DNA of 64,000 nucleotides from Ascarosepion bandense (Eukaryota > Mollusca > Cephalopoda > Sepiida > Sepiidae), in NCBI GenBank assembly GCA_037127315.1, contig JBBBDQ010001684.1, positions 5,396,501 to 5,460,500 on the forward strand, read 5' to 3'. Position 1 is the stretch's first letter. Each line of letters opens with the position of its first letter. Both the position numbers and the translations under genes were made by a program. Shown piece after piece: positions 23,285 to 35,690 of this stretch. The notes below the pieces were generated by a model that was given only the letters and a program-made list of their open reading frames with translations, was not told the origin of the DNA and made no database searches.

Positions 23285-24182
23285 TTAATCATTTCACCCC
23301 AAGCAAAGCATTCCACTGCCACTATTGCGCTTGGGGCTACATGGGGGAAGGTAAATAGAAAGAGTGGTTAGATATTGGAAATGTCAGAAGTGGGAGGTTG
23401 ATAGTTGTGTAGGTGGGTGGGAAGAGTGTTTGAAAGAATGGAAGCGAGTTAGTTTGTTAGGAGGTGTCTATTGACCTTACATTTAAACTCCTGGAGATTG
23501 TAGCCGTCGGGGAAGCAGTCTTGTGGAAGAGAATTCCACAGTCGGGAAGTGCGAGAAAAGAAACTTTTTGAGTAGAAGTTCCGGTTGTATTTTATCGGTT
23601 TCACTGTAAAAGGGTGGGATCTAGTTGCTAATCTAGTATCTCGTGCAAATTCGAACCTAGGGGGCATCAGTGATCTAAGTTCATCGGAGCAGAAGCCGTG
23701 AAAGTATTTATAGAAGAGACACAGGGAAGCCACGCCGCGCCGTTGAGAGAGAGACTGCAGGCGGTCTGCTAAGTCGGTATCGATCACATTACAGACCCTC
23801 TGCTGTACCTTGTCGAGAAGCCCAAGGAGAATAGCAGGGGCACCCGACCAGATATGGCAACAGTATTCAATGCACGGGCGGATGGTAGATTTATAAATGT
23901 GCAGGATAGATTTAGACGGAAAAAACTCCGGGGCCTGCACAGAGAATCGACTTTCATAGCAGCGGATTTAGCAATGGATTCGATATAGTCATTCCACTTG
24001 AGGTCCACTGAAAGTGTGAGACCAAGGAGGCGTAGTGTTTTACTCTCTGGGAGGCAAGCCTGGTCCATGCTAATAGGAGGTAGGTGCGATTGTCTATGAT
24101 GCTTAATTGATAGTAGCTTCGTTTTAGAAGCATTAAAATTTACGAACCATTTCTCGTAAATTTTAAATTTATGTGACATCAA
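23285..24182 (-). mobile_element. Jockey-type LINE, 3' third of reverse transcriptase ORF
   Basis: Minus strand from 24182: FNASKTKLLSIKHHRQSHLP and LGLTLSVDLKWNDYIESIAK, a frameshift near 23935, then ILHIYKSTIRPCIEYCCHIW, VQQRVCNVIDTDLADRLQ and CLFYKYFHGFCSDELRSLMP, ending in a terminal region with 'cattccactgccactattgc'. This is the thumb and C-terminal domain of a non-LTR retrotransposon of the Jockey/CR1 kind. Truncated at 5', one frameshift. Confidence 0.7.
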
Positions 24183-24568
24183 ATAAGACTATCACAAAGG
24201 GGAATTATACTAAACATTTTCGCTAAGTTAGGACGTAATATATAATACAGTTAGTGGTTTTAGTGTGAGTTTCAATCAAAAATGTATATTTAAAACATTT
24301 TGTCTCATAATTTGTGCTCCCCTATTTTTAACTTATTATATATATATATATATATATATATATTGGGAATCGTTTAAACGTGTAAAAAAGTAATCAGTGT
24401 TTAGCGGTCGAATTGTAATCAGATTCAAAATTTATGGGAGGCAAAGTGTCAGAAAGATGCCAGGTCACTAATATTTTCATGGCATTTGCACTGACGAGCT
24501 TTTTTCTTAGTGACCAAACCGATGATTTTGAGTGTGCTAATAGGCTGGTATCTATTTTTGTATAATAT

Positions 24569-25245
24569 CTTGGCCGGTGTGGAATAATGTTGGGGGTCAT
24601 TCATGATTGCCAATAAAAATGGCAGGATTTTGCCGAATTGTTAAATAATATGTTGGTCGGTGTGGAATTTTGTCAAGAAGTGTATTTTGCTTTGTGCGAC
24701 GCAGAGATATGTCACTGCGGGTGTAGAATGCAAGTGACTTGGCGGTTTTTGTTTTGATGAGGTAAGTTAAAAAGAATCAGTGCCCAAGAAGATACAGAAT
24801 GCACCGGAAGTTCTGGTGGCATCAGCTCTCACAGAGTTTTGAAGATTTGAGGAGTAGTTTTGTAGACAGCAGTTGGAGAAAGAAAAGAGAAGGGCTAGCC
24901 AGTTTGGTTGGCTGGCGGCCTCGATACGTAAGTTCTCCAACTAGAACATACCCACTCCACGCCAATTCATTGAAAAAAGTGTGAATAAAATATTATTATA
25001 CGTTTTATATATACGTTTTGATGTCTGTCGATTTTATCAGTTGTGAAAAACCAAGTCATTTTGATTCACTTTGGATCCAATGTACATTCCGATTTATTTT
25101 GTGCAAAGATAATCAGAATTCGGTTTGAGCTGATTCTCATTTTGCTTGTAACTTGTCGTCAAAGAAAGAGCAGTGGTTTATTCCTCTACATTTTGATTCA
25201 GCATTATTTGCGTCAAAGTAGCATATACCAGAAGAAGTGGTATAC
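24569..25245 (+). repeat. LTR-like direct repeat, left copy
   Basis: This matches 26920-27520 in order: 'ggtgtggaat', 'cactgcgggtgtagaa', 'ggctggcggcctcgat', 'cccactccacgcca', then an AATAAA tract and 'ttttatatatacg', and 'gcattatttgcg'. Two copies in the same orientation about 2.3 kb apart, each with a poly(A) signal, resemble long terminal repeats of a non-autonomous element. The terminal TG/CA and target duplication were not established. Confidence 0.45.
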
Positions 25246-25249
25246 AACA

Positions 25250-26915
25250 TACGTCTCAAACTGGTGTGCAGTGACATGTGTTTTTTTAAAAAGGTAAACA
25301 GATCGATCGACCTTGGTTACCACAGCACAGAAAAAGAAAAAATAGCTAGACGGTCGAGATAAAGTCGTAATGTCAAGATAGGTGACATTTTTCGTTTGCC
25401 TATCAGTGCTCTGCTCGTATTTTCATTATAAGAAAATTTGCTAGTTCAGCCAAAATGTACGATGGAACGGCTTGCTTTTTGCCCTCGTTTGCAGAGTTTG
25501 GCCATAAAGACAGGTGGTGCGGTTCTTCCGGGCATCTTAAAGAGGGTGGTAAGCGCATGTGAGGGAATTAGAAGTAACGTTGGAAAAGAATTTACGTTGG
25601 AAAAAGAACTATAATTGAAACAAAAAAGAAGGAAAAAAGATGAAGAAATAGTCAGAGAAGAGTTTTCAGAAGCGATAAGCCGTTGTAAGACATGAAAACA
25701 TTTTTCGAACTCGTCCAGTCTTTAACTTTGGTTTCGGTCTCAACCAGTTGTAGGCAGATGAAAGCCGTAACTGGAATTGCCTCTGCTCACCACTTTGCTA
25801 AAAAGAACATAAGAAAAGCGCAATAGTTAAATTCTGTGAGGTTAATTGAATGTTTTACAAGGAACTCACAAGAAAGTTAAACATGTATTTGTTGTGAATT
25901 AAGATGTTGGAGAAAAGAACAGCAATCGAAAAAGTGGATTAAGTTAGCTTTCTTATGGTATTGATGGTAGAATTGGGCAGTCAGTTTGGAAAACATTTAG
26001 ATGTAGTGTTTAGAGTAAGAAGGTTCCATTTTTAGAATAAGTTAGATGAAATCTTAGAACTAAACCTCCGATCGAAAGATATGCCTGCATCATCAGATAC
26101 AGTCAGATCTTTAGGTAGATTTTTTTCTTCTCTCGTTTGGTTGTTGCTATTGTTTCTCAGACATAAAATAATATGCACTGCAGAAAATAGCACGCTTCCG
26201 TGTCCAATCATAGTATGATTGGAATTGAGAAAATGTCATGAGTGATAGAAACTCGAGCAGGTTTCATATGGATATGCGAGGTCATTTACACTATGTCAAT
26301 TTGTGAATTGAAGATGCGATTAACGTTTACGACATTTGGTCGTTACCAGATTGTCTGTGAGTATATTGAAATTCCAAGGCAGAAGGAAGAGACAGAGAAA
26401 ACGAACTTGTGAACAGTATAACATTTTATTGATGTGTGTGTTCTTCGGAAGAAGAAGAAAACAAAAAAGGAACTTTTTGAATATTATATAACTTTATGAT
26501 GTGTGTTCTTCAAAAACAAAAGAGAAAACGAACTTTTTGAAAATTATGGGAACTTTCTTGGTGTGTGTGTTCTTCGTAGAGAAAAGAAGAAAAAACTTTT
26601 GAAACTTTACAGAAGTTTCTCCGACTTTATGCTTTAAAACGAAAGAAGGAAAAAATAAAAAGTGAAAATCAGAAAAAAGAACAGAAAAAATAATAGTGGC
26701 GACAAAAAGAAAGATGAGAAAATAGGCGCACTTCACCTGATATTATTTTTTTAATTATTTTTAAATGTGTTATTGTTGATTCTTTTTTTTAAGTCATGTT
26801 ATGTAAATGGTTGTACGGTGTCGTGGGTATTGCGGAGATGTTTTGGTCATGAAAGAAAAATTTCAAATGTTCATGGGTGATCAATGTGAAAAAAAGGGAA
26901 GGAAGAAATGTTGTA
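25250..26915. other. Sequence between LTR-like repeats, no gene seen
   Basis: Purine-rich on the + strand, without a supported coding frame. From about 26400 to 26600 three degraded copies of a unit of about 75 bases occur, with 'gtgtgttcttc' followed by GA-rich sequence and 'gaactttttga'. Confidence 0.4.
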
Positions 26916-26919
26916 TAAA

Positions 26920-27520
26920 TCTTGGTCAGTGTGGAATGATACTGGGAATCATTCTGGGCAACGCATGGATATATCACTGAGGGTGTAGAACGGAGGTGGC
27001 TGACAAAATTTGTTTTGACAAGCGTGGAGGTCAACGTCCGAGATGAGACAGAATGGACATAAAATTCCAGGTGTCAAAAGGTAACGATATAACTGACGTC
27101 AGCTGTCACAAAGTTCTGGAGTGTTGAGTCTAGCAGTTTTGGAGAAAACAGTTGGAGAGAAAAGTGAGGAGGGCTAGCTAGTCTGGCTGGCGGCCTCGAT
27201 GCGTGCTTGCTCCGACCAGACCAAACCCACTCCACGCCAAGAGAAAAGTGAATAAAATATAATTGTATATTTTATATATACGTGTTGATGTCTGTTGATT
27301 TTGTCAGTTGTGAAAAAGCAAATCATTTTGATTCATTTTGGGTCCAGTCTACGTTCCGATTTATCTAGTAAAAACATAATCAGAATTTGGTTCGACCTGA
27401 TTCTCGTCGAATGGATTGAAGTTTATTTCATCATTTTGGCTGAAGTTTGTTGTTGACGAAAAGCAGCGGTTCATTTTGATTCTGCATTATTTGCGCCGAA
27501 GCGGCATATACCAAAAGAAA
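26920..27520 (+). repeat. LTR-like direct repeat, right copy
   Basis: Partner of the copy at 24569; see there for shared blocks. It lacks an insert of roughly 70 bases found near the start of the left copy. The region between the two copies has no recognisable gag or pol. Confidence 0.45.
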
Positions 27521-28129
27521 CAGAACACAACTTATAGGTTCCACCATTTTACTTAACGTAGTAGTAAAAATTTATTTTTAGAATTTAAAAAAATTGTAAA
27601 CCTCAAATCGTATTTAAGCTTTATTTCTGACTATCATTTTATAGAGTTAAGCATAAGATTATATATGTGTGAAATTTTCTTAGTATGAACTTTTGTATAT
27701 AATATGTCTATAATTGTGTTTCATAAAAAAATTGTGCAATAATAAAGTGAATGATAAAGACATTCATGCAAAAACGTCTGCTCAAATTATGAAATCAAAA
27801 TAGAAGATTAGTATCCAGGTTTCACTTTTTACCGTTGAAATAGTTAAATGTAACTAGCACTTCTACTTCAACAGTTTCTTTTTCTGGCACTTCTCACCTG
27901 TAGAACTTCCTACAATCTCTAAAAATGTAAATACAAAGTGAACTGCTATCTTCTATCATTTCTCTTTCCTCAAGATTCACTGTACTCAGTCTTTTCTCTA
28001 AACCGCTTGCAGACTAGTGAAGGTAACCCGCCTTGTTGGGCTAGAATGATAAAAAAAAACGAACGAAAAATAAAATAAATAAAATAACATACCAACCAAT
28101 TCTGAATTCCATATGTTTTATTTTAAATG

Positions 28130-28610
28130 ACGTATACGTGGCTTCCCTGTGCCTCTTCTATAAATACTTTCACGGCTTCTGCTCCGATGAACTTAGATCA
28201 TTGGTGCCGCCTAGGTACGAATTTACACGAGATACTAGATTAGGAACTAGGTACCACCCTTTTACAGTTAAACAGATAAGATGTAACTGTAATTCTACTC
28301 CAATAGCTTCTTTTCTCGCGCTTGCCGCCTGTGGAATTCCCTTGCACATGTCTGCTTTCCCGACAGCTACAATCTCCAGGAGTTTAAATGTAAGGTCAAT
28401 AGACACCTCCTATCACACTAACTTACATCTATTCTCCCAACATCCTCAGCATCTACCCAACCCTCATTCTCGGTATCCTTACCCGTCTATCACCCTCCTT
28501 CTGACATTTTCTATATCTAACCATCCTTTCTCACCACTTTCCCCACTATGTAAACTCCTGCGCAATAGTGGTAGTGGAATGCCTTGCTCGGGGTGAAACG
28601 ATTATAAGAA
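28130..28610 (+). mobile_element. Jockey-type LINE 3' fragment
   Basis: Opens with LCLFYKYFHGFCSDELRSLVPPR and continues in the order of the 23.3 kb copy, with frameshifts after about 100 residues, ending in 'gcgcaatagtggtagtggaa' and 'gctcggggtgaaacgatta'. Confidence 0.65.
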
Positions 28611-28619
28611 AAAAGTATA

Positions 28620-30130
28620 GAATTGTTATAATGAAAAATGAACATATTTCGAACGCTTTTTATTATGTTTGCCTCTTCGTATTTATACTGGTTGTTTTCC
28701 TAGCGCATCTTGCCTTGTTGCAAAAAAAAAAAAAAATAAAAAAATAAATAAAACATCTGAGGTTCTTAAATTTCATGTTTTCACTAATAGAGATCACCCC
28801 ACAGTCAGCGCCTGAGTATGGCTTATAGCGCAAAATTACATTTGTTAATTGTTTAGTGATTGTTAATTTGATTATGTGGCTTTAATATCTCTGTCTACGC
28901 TTTACCAGATCTATTCAAACCAAGGTTTGCGTATTACATGGTCATTCGCTGTGCACCAATTAAACGGATTCTCTCGAAATTGATACATCATCTATCTTCT
29001 TATTTACTATTTCACTTTATCTTTTCCTGTTTCTACATTTAAATCCTTAAATGAAAATTACTTTTAGTTTGCTTGTGATTTGGGATTTTTAACTGAGTTT
29101 TCTGGGAAGTGGGCGTATATACAATTATGATCGTTATATTGAATATCTTCTTTTTCAGTTTCAATGCAAGAACTTTGGTAATTGCCTAAATTCAATTCTT
29201 GTCTTTATCTAATATTAATCCAAATCCTCTTTAATTTTTCTCTTTTTCTGCACATATATTTCCGTCGTTTATAGAATTCTTTTTCCGTCTTGTTTCTCGT
29301 ACTACCTGCGTGCTAATATTCAGCCTTTCCATTTCAGGTTTTGTATTTTCTAACTATGCACGATGCTACAGTGTTATAAAGTTATTTCTATATTTTATCA
29401 AAAATCGATCACCATATCGGGCCCATTTGACTGTGATGCATGTGTAATTATCACGCTATATGTCATAATGGGTACATTGTGTTTCGCATATTTGCGCCCT
29501 AGCATCACTTTGCATGCAGCACTCAATAATTTTGTTTTTATAATCCTTTGAGTTTCAGAGAGCGTTGTATCCTGATGAAAACTGATGAAGAAAACTTATT
29601 TTTGCTTAGTTTGTTAGAAGAAATAGAAAAAATAACACTAAAGAATGATCACACACTTTTATTTTTACGGAAATGTTCAAAATAATTCATAAAAAGAAGT
29701 AATGAATGTGGTTGAACTTACTTTGTTGTTGAGTGGAGAATTGGGTGGTGGAATGTCTTGGCGATGCACTGTGTTCTAGAGCGCGATGACTGACATCTCT
29801 CTTCTTTCACGATGCTACTCGGAAAGAGCTAGTCTCAATCAAAATTTGTGCTACGCATGCGCCTGTTTTTAGCCGTTAGTGCTGAAAGCGGCGTCTAATA
29901 CAAGTGCATTTAACCAAATAGCGTATAGCGACTGCTAGAGCTCTTTTCTGGATTGATTTTGAATGTAGTCATTAACAAATCAGTACCTCATGTATGTTGA
30001 AGTTTTTGGGTACCGTTTTATACTAGTGAGCCAGACACGAACTGACTCATTTTATAGTCCACTAATAGAAGGGTTAACCAATCAGAAGGTTCAAAATTTT
30101 CAATGCGACGTGTATAAAGGCGACCATACT
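28620..30130. other. No supported gene
   Basis: A poly(A)-rich tract at 28720-28750 may be a retroposon tail. Otherwise nothing recognised. Confidence 0.35.
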
Positions 30131-30176
30131 GTCCCAGCAGAATTCAATACACGGGCGGATGGTAGATTTACTTGAG

Positions 30177-30385
30177 AATGATTTCTTCTTCAAGCAGCTA
30201 TTAAATGATTTTGCTAAGACCGGAGATAACTGATATTGTTAACGGCAACCACTAGTATTTAAAATCTAATGATGAAATGTTACACCTTCCACGATCTTGA
30301 GGATGATTTCTTTTCCAAGCAGCTATTAAATGATTTCCCTAAGACCGGAGATAACTGATATTCTTAATGGTAACCACTAGCATGT
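30177..30385 (+). repeat. Direct repeat of about 85 bp
   Basis: 'gatgatttcttttccaagca' to 'ggtaaccactagcatg' (30300-30380) repeats 30177-30260 with few changes, at a spacing of about 122 bases. Confidence 0.7.
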
Positions 30386-30429
30386 TTTTAAACAAGTGGC
30401 TTTCATCGGACTAAGACTTTTGGAACTTC

Positions 30430-30640
30430 TCGGGCTATAATGAAGATATTACTGAAATTCTGCTCACTGAGTCGGGAGAAATGGTGAAGGTGTGGCTATT
30501 GTCATCACACGTCGAGTCTGAGGCAAATATCGAAGCGAAGAGCTTCGCCTTATCTGAAGGGGATGAGATGACCTTGGAGGTATTTATAATAGCAGGTATT
30601 AGTGCTTTAACTGTATTCAAAATTTGATTGGACATCTTCC
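30430..30640 (-). mobile_element. LINE fragment upstream of reverse transcriptase
   Basis: Minus-strand frame: LNTVKALIPAIINTSKVISS and PSDKAKLFASIFASDSTCDD. I read this as the linker before the reverse transcriptase of the Jockey-like family seen at 23.3 kb. A shred of that family, 'aatacacgggcggatggtag', is at 30147-30166. Confidence 0.45.
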
Positions 30641-31149
30641 AGAACTCCCGGAATCAAATTTGCTTTCAGACTTGTCCTGGCTTATTCATAGCCACACTCT
30701 TTCAGTTACTGTGGACAGTTCCGAATATAGCAAGTGTTCTACTACACCTCTTCCTGTGATAGCTATTGTAATAGGGGTTACGGTGAGTTATTGTTTAAGC
30801 TCATTCATGGGTGAACCAGGGTTGCCTGTGAAATATTTTATAGAATATTTGTTGGGGAATAAAACACTTCATTCGAATAATGTTCTATTCTGACACAAGA
30901 GCAGTAATTTTAGAGGGAGTATATTTGAAGAAGGTTTTGAGAGTAGTCAACTGGGCTGGAGATGGAAAGTCTATCTGAAGAAAATATGAAGAAAATATGT
31001 CCCTCGATTTTTTTCTGTTCTCCACTAAATATATATATATACATTACTGTTTGGCACAAGGTTTGACATTGTGAGTAGCGAGTAAATAAAAGCGCTTTCA
31101 AACGGTAAAATACAAGCCTATTGCTCCTTTGAAACTTTTACGAGATCTT

Positions 31150-31440
31150 TCAGTCAGTCAGTTAAGTACCATACGTAATACACGCTTTGGGCGATCATGT
31201 TTCGAAAAAGACATGACTCACTGAGCAGAAGGTTATCCCGCAGGAGGTTGCCAATGCTTTCTGCGGTAGACTGGTTGCCAGTCAAGGCTATAAAACCCAA
31301 TAGGTTCTGTTATTTAACCCATAACTGGAGGGAAGAGACGGATTAATATCTTTCCTAAGGGTATTTGTGCGTAAGTGAATGCAAGGAATTCAACTGGAAT
31401 TCAAACTCGGCTCCTGGATCTGTCGTTCTGAGTTCGAATA
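31150..31440 (-). mobile_element. tRNA-derived SINE
   Basis: Inverted copy with 'cacgctttgggcgatcatgt', 'gcagaaggttatcccgca', 'gtatttgtgcgtaagtgaat' and the B-box remnant 'ggaattcaaactc'. Ends just upstream of the gene B promoter block. Confidence 0.7.
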
Positions 31441-32044
31441 GTTTTCGCTCCTAATAGTTGTTCTGGTTCTATTCTTACATACTCAGTAATTCTATGCGTT
31501 TTAGTGGCTTTATTGCTTTGCTGGGTTAATATAAAAAATAGCCTGGCGACCAGAATAAGAATAACGTTTAAACTGAATGAAAAGTTCCGTCAGACGTTTC
31601 CCGGTTAGAAAATGGTACCATGATAAGTATCAAACTTCCAACAGTTATCTAAATAAATTATTACAAAATAAATAATCATTTAAGAAATTCAGACAGGCAT
31701 TCTCGTTTCATTTGTTTTTTTTTCTGTTATTCTTGTCACAATATTATTAAGTAATGAATTCCATCACCGTTTTGCACGCGATAGATAAGTTAACGAATGA
31801 AGTTAGTGATAGATAAGTTAACGAATATATTCTAGGAATGAATAAGTTCTTTTTCTTAACATCTGTCACTCATGTGTCGCTACATAACAAGAAAAGTATA
31901 TTTTTCCTAACGACAAACCAATGGAACAATTTTCTATTTTCCAGGAAGGTGATAATGTTCATAAACATTACTCCCGCTGCGTGAATATCTGGCAGTCACA
32001 GCTGGCACGGTTATGTTTTTTTCATTATCAAACCTGCCTTTTTC

Positions 32045-32052
32045 TATATAAA
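32045..32052 (+). promoter_or_regulatory. TATA box of gene B (cysteine-rich secreted peptide)
   Basis: A consensus TATATAAA lies about 60 bases before a strong splice donor (gtaagt at 32114). The block around it, from about 31742 to 32260, is repeated at 58069-58520 (gene C, TATAAA kept) and 11366-11830 (relic A, TATA lost). Conservation of the TATA and donor in the two copies whose coding exons are intact supports a real core promoter. Transcription would be expected to begin about 30 bases downstream. Confidence 0.6.
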
Positions 32053-32075
32053 GGCAAAAGACTATTTCTTCTCAA

Positions 32076-32113
32076 CATTGTTCCTGGAAAGATCTGCTCA
32101 CGTTCTGTCTACG
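32076..32113 (+). other. Non-coding exon 1 of gene B
   Basis: This is the stretch between the expected transcription start and the donor gtaagt at 32114-32119. The segment 'ggaaagatctgctcacg' and the junction 'tctacg|gtaagtatt' recur in gene C, ending at 58396, and in degraded form in relic A, ending at 11703. No start codon is needed here, since the next exon carries its own ATG. The 5' limit is estimated from the TATA box; the 3' limit is read from the donor. Confidence 0.5.
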
Positions 32114-32636
32114 GTAAGTATTACCTAAAATGTTTATACGAATTCATTGATTAATTAACGCTAAAGCGACCGTTATCGTTGATTATCAACTTTGCCTGCA
32201 CGATAAATATAATTTAATGGAATTAAGATTATAAAAATACAAATGCCTTATACGAAGAGAGGTCGAAAAAAGTGTCAGCCTGACCAACTTCTCAAAATCT
32301 GAGTAAAATGACCAAAGATTAGAATTTATCTGTTCGGAGAGGAGGCTATCTTGGTCAGGCTAAGCACTTTTCAGTAACTCTTCGTAGTGTTTGCATCCTT
32401 TATACACATTGTATATTCGAATATTTCTTTCGGAAAATCCAATAAAACTCATTCAGATAGTTTCTACTGTCTGTTTTTGGTAGGCATATGTCATAGAATA
32501 TTGTTGAAGACAATGCAAGAGAGACACTGCGGCGATTTGGTAACTTCATTCGATTCGTGTACCCATTTTTAATTTCTTAACTGTTAAAGATGAAATATTT
32601 CCCAGTGTATGTTTTTCAAATGGATAGTGTATTGGT

Positions 32637-32925
32637 GCAGTATGACTTGTGATGCGTTGTTTATCGGCTCGGAATGAAAATTGGTGAGCCGAGTTCGAAT
32701 TCCAATTGAATTCGTTGCAATCACTTACGCGCAAATACACTTTGGAAATCCATCCTTTCTCCTTCCAGCTATGAGTTGGATATAAGGACAGATTGAGTTC
32801 TATAGCCTTGGTTAGTAACCAATCTACCTCAGAAAGTAATGGCAATCTACTGCGGGAAAATGTTCTTCCTAGTCAATCATGGATCGAAATAAACATGATC
32901 GCCCAAATGTGTATCACTTAATTAA
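32637..32925 (+). mobile_element. tRNA-derived SINE in intron 1 of gene B
   Basis: Head 'tgatgcgttgtttatcgg', B box 'gagttcgaattccaattg', body 'gcgcaaatacactttggaaa' to 'gatcgcccaaatgtgtatca'. Same orientation as the gene. Confidence 0.7.
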
Positions 32926-33461
32926 ATGGTATTCTGATTGGAATTTGTGAACATTCTAGGATATATATTTTGTCTCTTCTGCTATGCAAATTGAGTAGTG
33001 ATAGGCTTCAGACATTGCGTCGGTGAGAAAATGACTAAATATTTACTTCAATATCAACAGACAGTACAACTTTATACTTTTAACTTTAATTGGTTCTATT
33101 TGCAGCAACTACAAACTGGAGAATTAGCAAGTTAAATGACTATGCCCGTGGATCCAAATATTTTCCAAGTGTTTCAGATCTTTTATTGTATTTCTGTTTT
33201 CTCGGTCAATGTTAAAACATTAACCAAAGAATTTTGGGTTCAATACCTGGATACAGCAGTGGTTAACTTATAACTTAGAGAGTAGAGTTAAAGAGAAATA
33301 ACTTCATGGCATCTGGAAGAGGCATTGCACATAGAACGAGAACGAGCTACCATTAGCCCAAACACATAAAACGCTTCCGTTAGGCACTTAATTAATTTCC
33401 TCGAATTTTCCTGGCGTTGACATTTGTGTTTTTCTTTTGAAACAGGTGGTTTAAAACAAAG

Positions 33462-33625
33462 ATGCTTCGTCAGTTCCTTATCTTCGCTTTGGTCATGTCT
33501 ATGACGTTTCTGAAAACATCAGCTAGTCATGATTGTTACATCACCTGTATGGCTTGCTTCATGGTTGGAGACTTTTTTTGTCCGGGTAATATGCCCTTTC
33601 CAAGAGGTTCGAATGAATGCTTAAG
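33462..33625 (+). CDS. Gene B, exon 2: signal peptide plus five-cysteine N-terminal half of a secreted peptide
   Basis: The exon opens at a clear acceptor (ttgaaacag, exon from 33446) and its ATG at 33462 is followed by a hydrophobic signal peptide of about 21 residues (core LIFALVMSM) ending TSA. The mature part starts SHDC and has cysteines at residues 25, 29, 32, 40 and 53, a C-x3-C-x2-C-x7-C-x12-C pattern. After 54 codons plus two bases it meets the donor gtaaat. Relic A has exactly the same spacing and gene C differs only in the last gap (x10). The bases between cysteines have diverged while spacing is kept, which suggests selection on a disulfide-bonded secreted product. Function is unknown; a venom or salivary component, a hormone or a defence peptide are all possible, and I recognise no named family. 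Confidence 0.75.
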
Positions 33626-33718
33626 GTAAATATCCGAGTGCCTCTCTTGCTATTATCTTAAAGATTTATTCCAACGATTATTCCTTTTTAGCTAACATAT
33701 CATTCATTTTAATTTCAG

Positions 33719-33731
33719 TTGCTTTTCATAG
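33719..33731 (+). other. Gene B, candidate proximal terminal exon (short isoform)
   Basis: An acceptor (ttttaatttcag) lies only 93 bases after the exon 2 donor. Read in the same phase it gives S-C-F-S and then TAG. Gene C has S-Y-F-S (59986) and S-C-F-S (60140) in the same phase, and relic A has S-C-Y-S after a cag at 19398. If used, this exon would give a 58-residue precursor with six mature cysteines instead of eight. No poly(A) signal was identified close by in this copy, so usage is uncertain. Confidence 0.4.
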
Positions 33732-34849
33732 CACGCACACATGGCATCACTTTCCGGCTAAAAGCTATAACATTATCCAGGTTTACCTCGAGTTGCGTCG
33801 TTTCGAGTAGTCGTTTATAGGTCGTTTGTCAAAAAAATATATGGAAAATAAAAATCAAGTTTAAGTCATTTTATTCGATTTTTACGTATGTTCCCACAAG
33901 TATTGAAGTCGTAAATTCTTATAGACCAGATATTATTAAAAATGCATTTATAAATAAAAATACAGAACTGGGAATAGTTATTTGTGGTTTTAGCCTTATG
34001 ACAAGTAAATTCGGACACAAGTAAATTCGGTTTAAGTTGTTTTTCGATTTAAGTCGCCTCTTCTGGAACAAATTACGGACTTCAGGGGAGGTATACCTGT
34101 ATTGACTTTTGTTATAAAATGAAATTGAATCTTATTATTATATGAAATATTGTCAAGCATTATTAATTTGGAAGTAGTAAAACTTTCATTGTAAATTATA
34201 TTTTCCGTTTTTTTCTGCTAATCTGACCGTCAGTCTACGGACATTACTAGTAATAGTATTATGAATTTATCATGAAATTAAAATTAATTTTGCTATGAGA
34301 TGAAACGTTATCAAAATTATTAACCTTCGGCTACTACTTCATTTTAATTCCAGTTTCATTTCATATTATGATTCATTTTCAGCTAATCTAACGATCAGTC
34401 TACGAACATTAGAAAATGACGCTTTCGTAAACAAAGAATACACTTTTAAGTAAAACTCGAACATCCATGCGTTTCACTTCAAAAAGTCCTATTTTTTTAA
34501 AATAACTGTCATAATGTTTGAGCTTTGATAACAAATTCAAGATTATATTACTAGCAGTGGCTGTAGCAATAATGCTGCATTAAACAGAGCTAAAATGTAA
34601 ATAAAAAATATAATGGTAATAAACGCTTATATTATTTGATAATTATTAAGTTTACCCTTATATGATATATTTCTTACCCTCGTGGGTATGATGATAAAAT
34701 ACATTCCAAAACAAGGCATTTGATCGGAATGTTTTAAAGAGCGTAGAAACACCTCTTAATTGTTTTTTTTTTCCATGTCCATGTGGTAACACCTGTTAGG
34801 ATCCCATTTATGGGCAAATAGTCAGCGCTCAAACTGGGATCAAAATATT

Positions 34850-35690
34850 ATGAAAGTAAAAAATATATATAGTAAAAATACCAGTAATATATTTTCATGG
34901 TAAAAGAATTACCAGCAATATATTTTCATGGTAAAAGAATTACCAGCAACATATTTTCATAGTAAAAGAATTACCAGCAATATATTTTCATGATAAAAGA
35001 ATTACCAGCAATATATTTTCATGGTAAAAGAATTACCAGCAATATATTTTTACAGTAAAAGAATTACCAGCCATATATTTTCATGGTAAAAAATTACCAG
35101 CAATATATTTTCATGGCAAAAGAATTACCAGCAACATATTTTCATGGTAAAAGAATTACCAGCCATATATTTTCATAGTAAAAGAATTACCAACAATATA
35201 TTTTCATGATAAAAGAATTACCAGCAATATATATTGATGGTAAAAGAATTAGCAGCAATATATTTTTACAGTAAAAGAATTACCAGCCATATATTTTCAT
35301 AGTAAAAGAATTACCAGCAACATATTTTCATAGTAAAAGAATTACCAGCAATATATTTTCATGATAAAAGAATTACCATCAATATATATTGATGGTAAAA
35401 GAATTAGCAGCAATATATTTTTACAGTAAAAGAATTACCAGTAATATATTTTCATAGGAAAAAATACCAGCAATATATTTTCATAGTAAAAGAACTACCA
35501 GAAATATATTTACACGGTAAAAATATTGCCAGTAATATATTTTCATCGTAAAAGAATTACTAACAATATATTTTCATAGTAAAAGAATTACCAGCAATAT
35601 ATTTTCATGGTAAAAGAATTACCAGCCATATATTTTTATAGTAAAAGAATTAATAGCAATATATTTCTGTGGAAAAAGAAAGTATATTAC
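34850..35690 (+). repeat. 31-bp minisatellite in the last intron of gene B
   Basis: About 26 head-to-tail copies of a unit close to ggtaaaagaattaccagcaa followed by tatattttcat. The period is about 31 bases, with point variants (ggtaaa/agtaaa/gataaa, cagcaa/cagcca) and occasional single-base indels. Each unit contains the short dyad GGTAAaagaaTTACC. The array lies between coding exons 33462-33625 and 38335-38455. Confidence 0.9.

Noticed and set aside
34850..35690. CRISPR-like array
   Set aside because: The 31-base units abut directly without spacers, and the context is a eukaryotic intron; it is a minisatellite.
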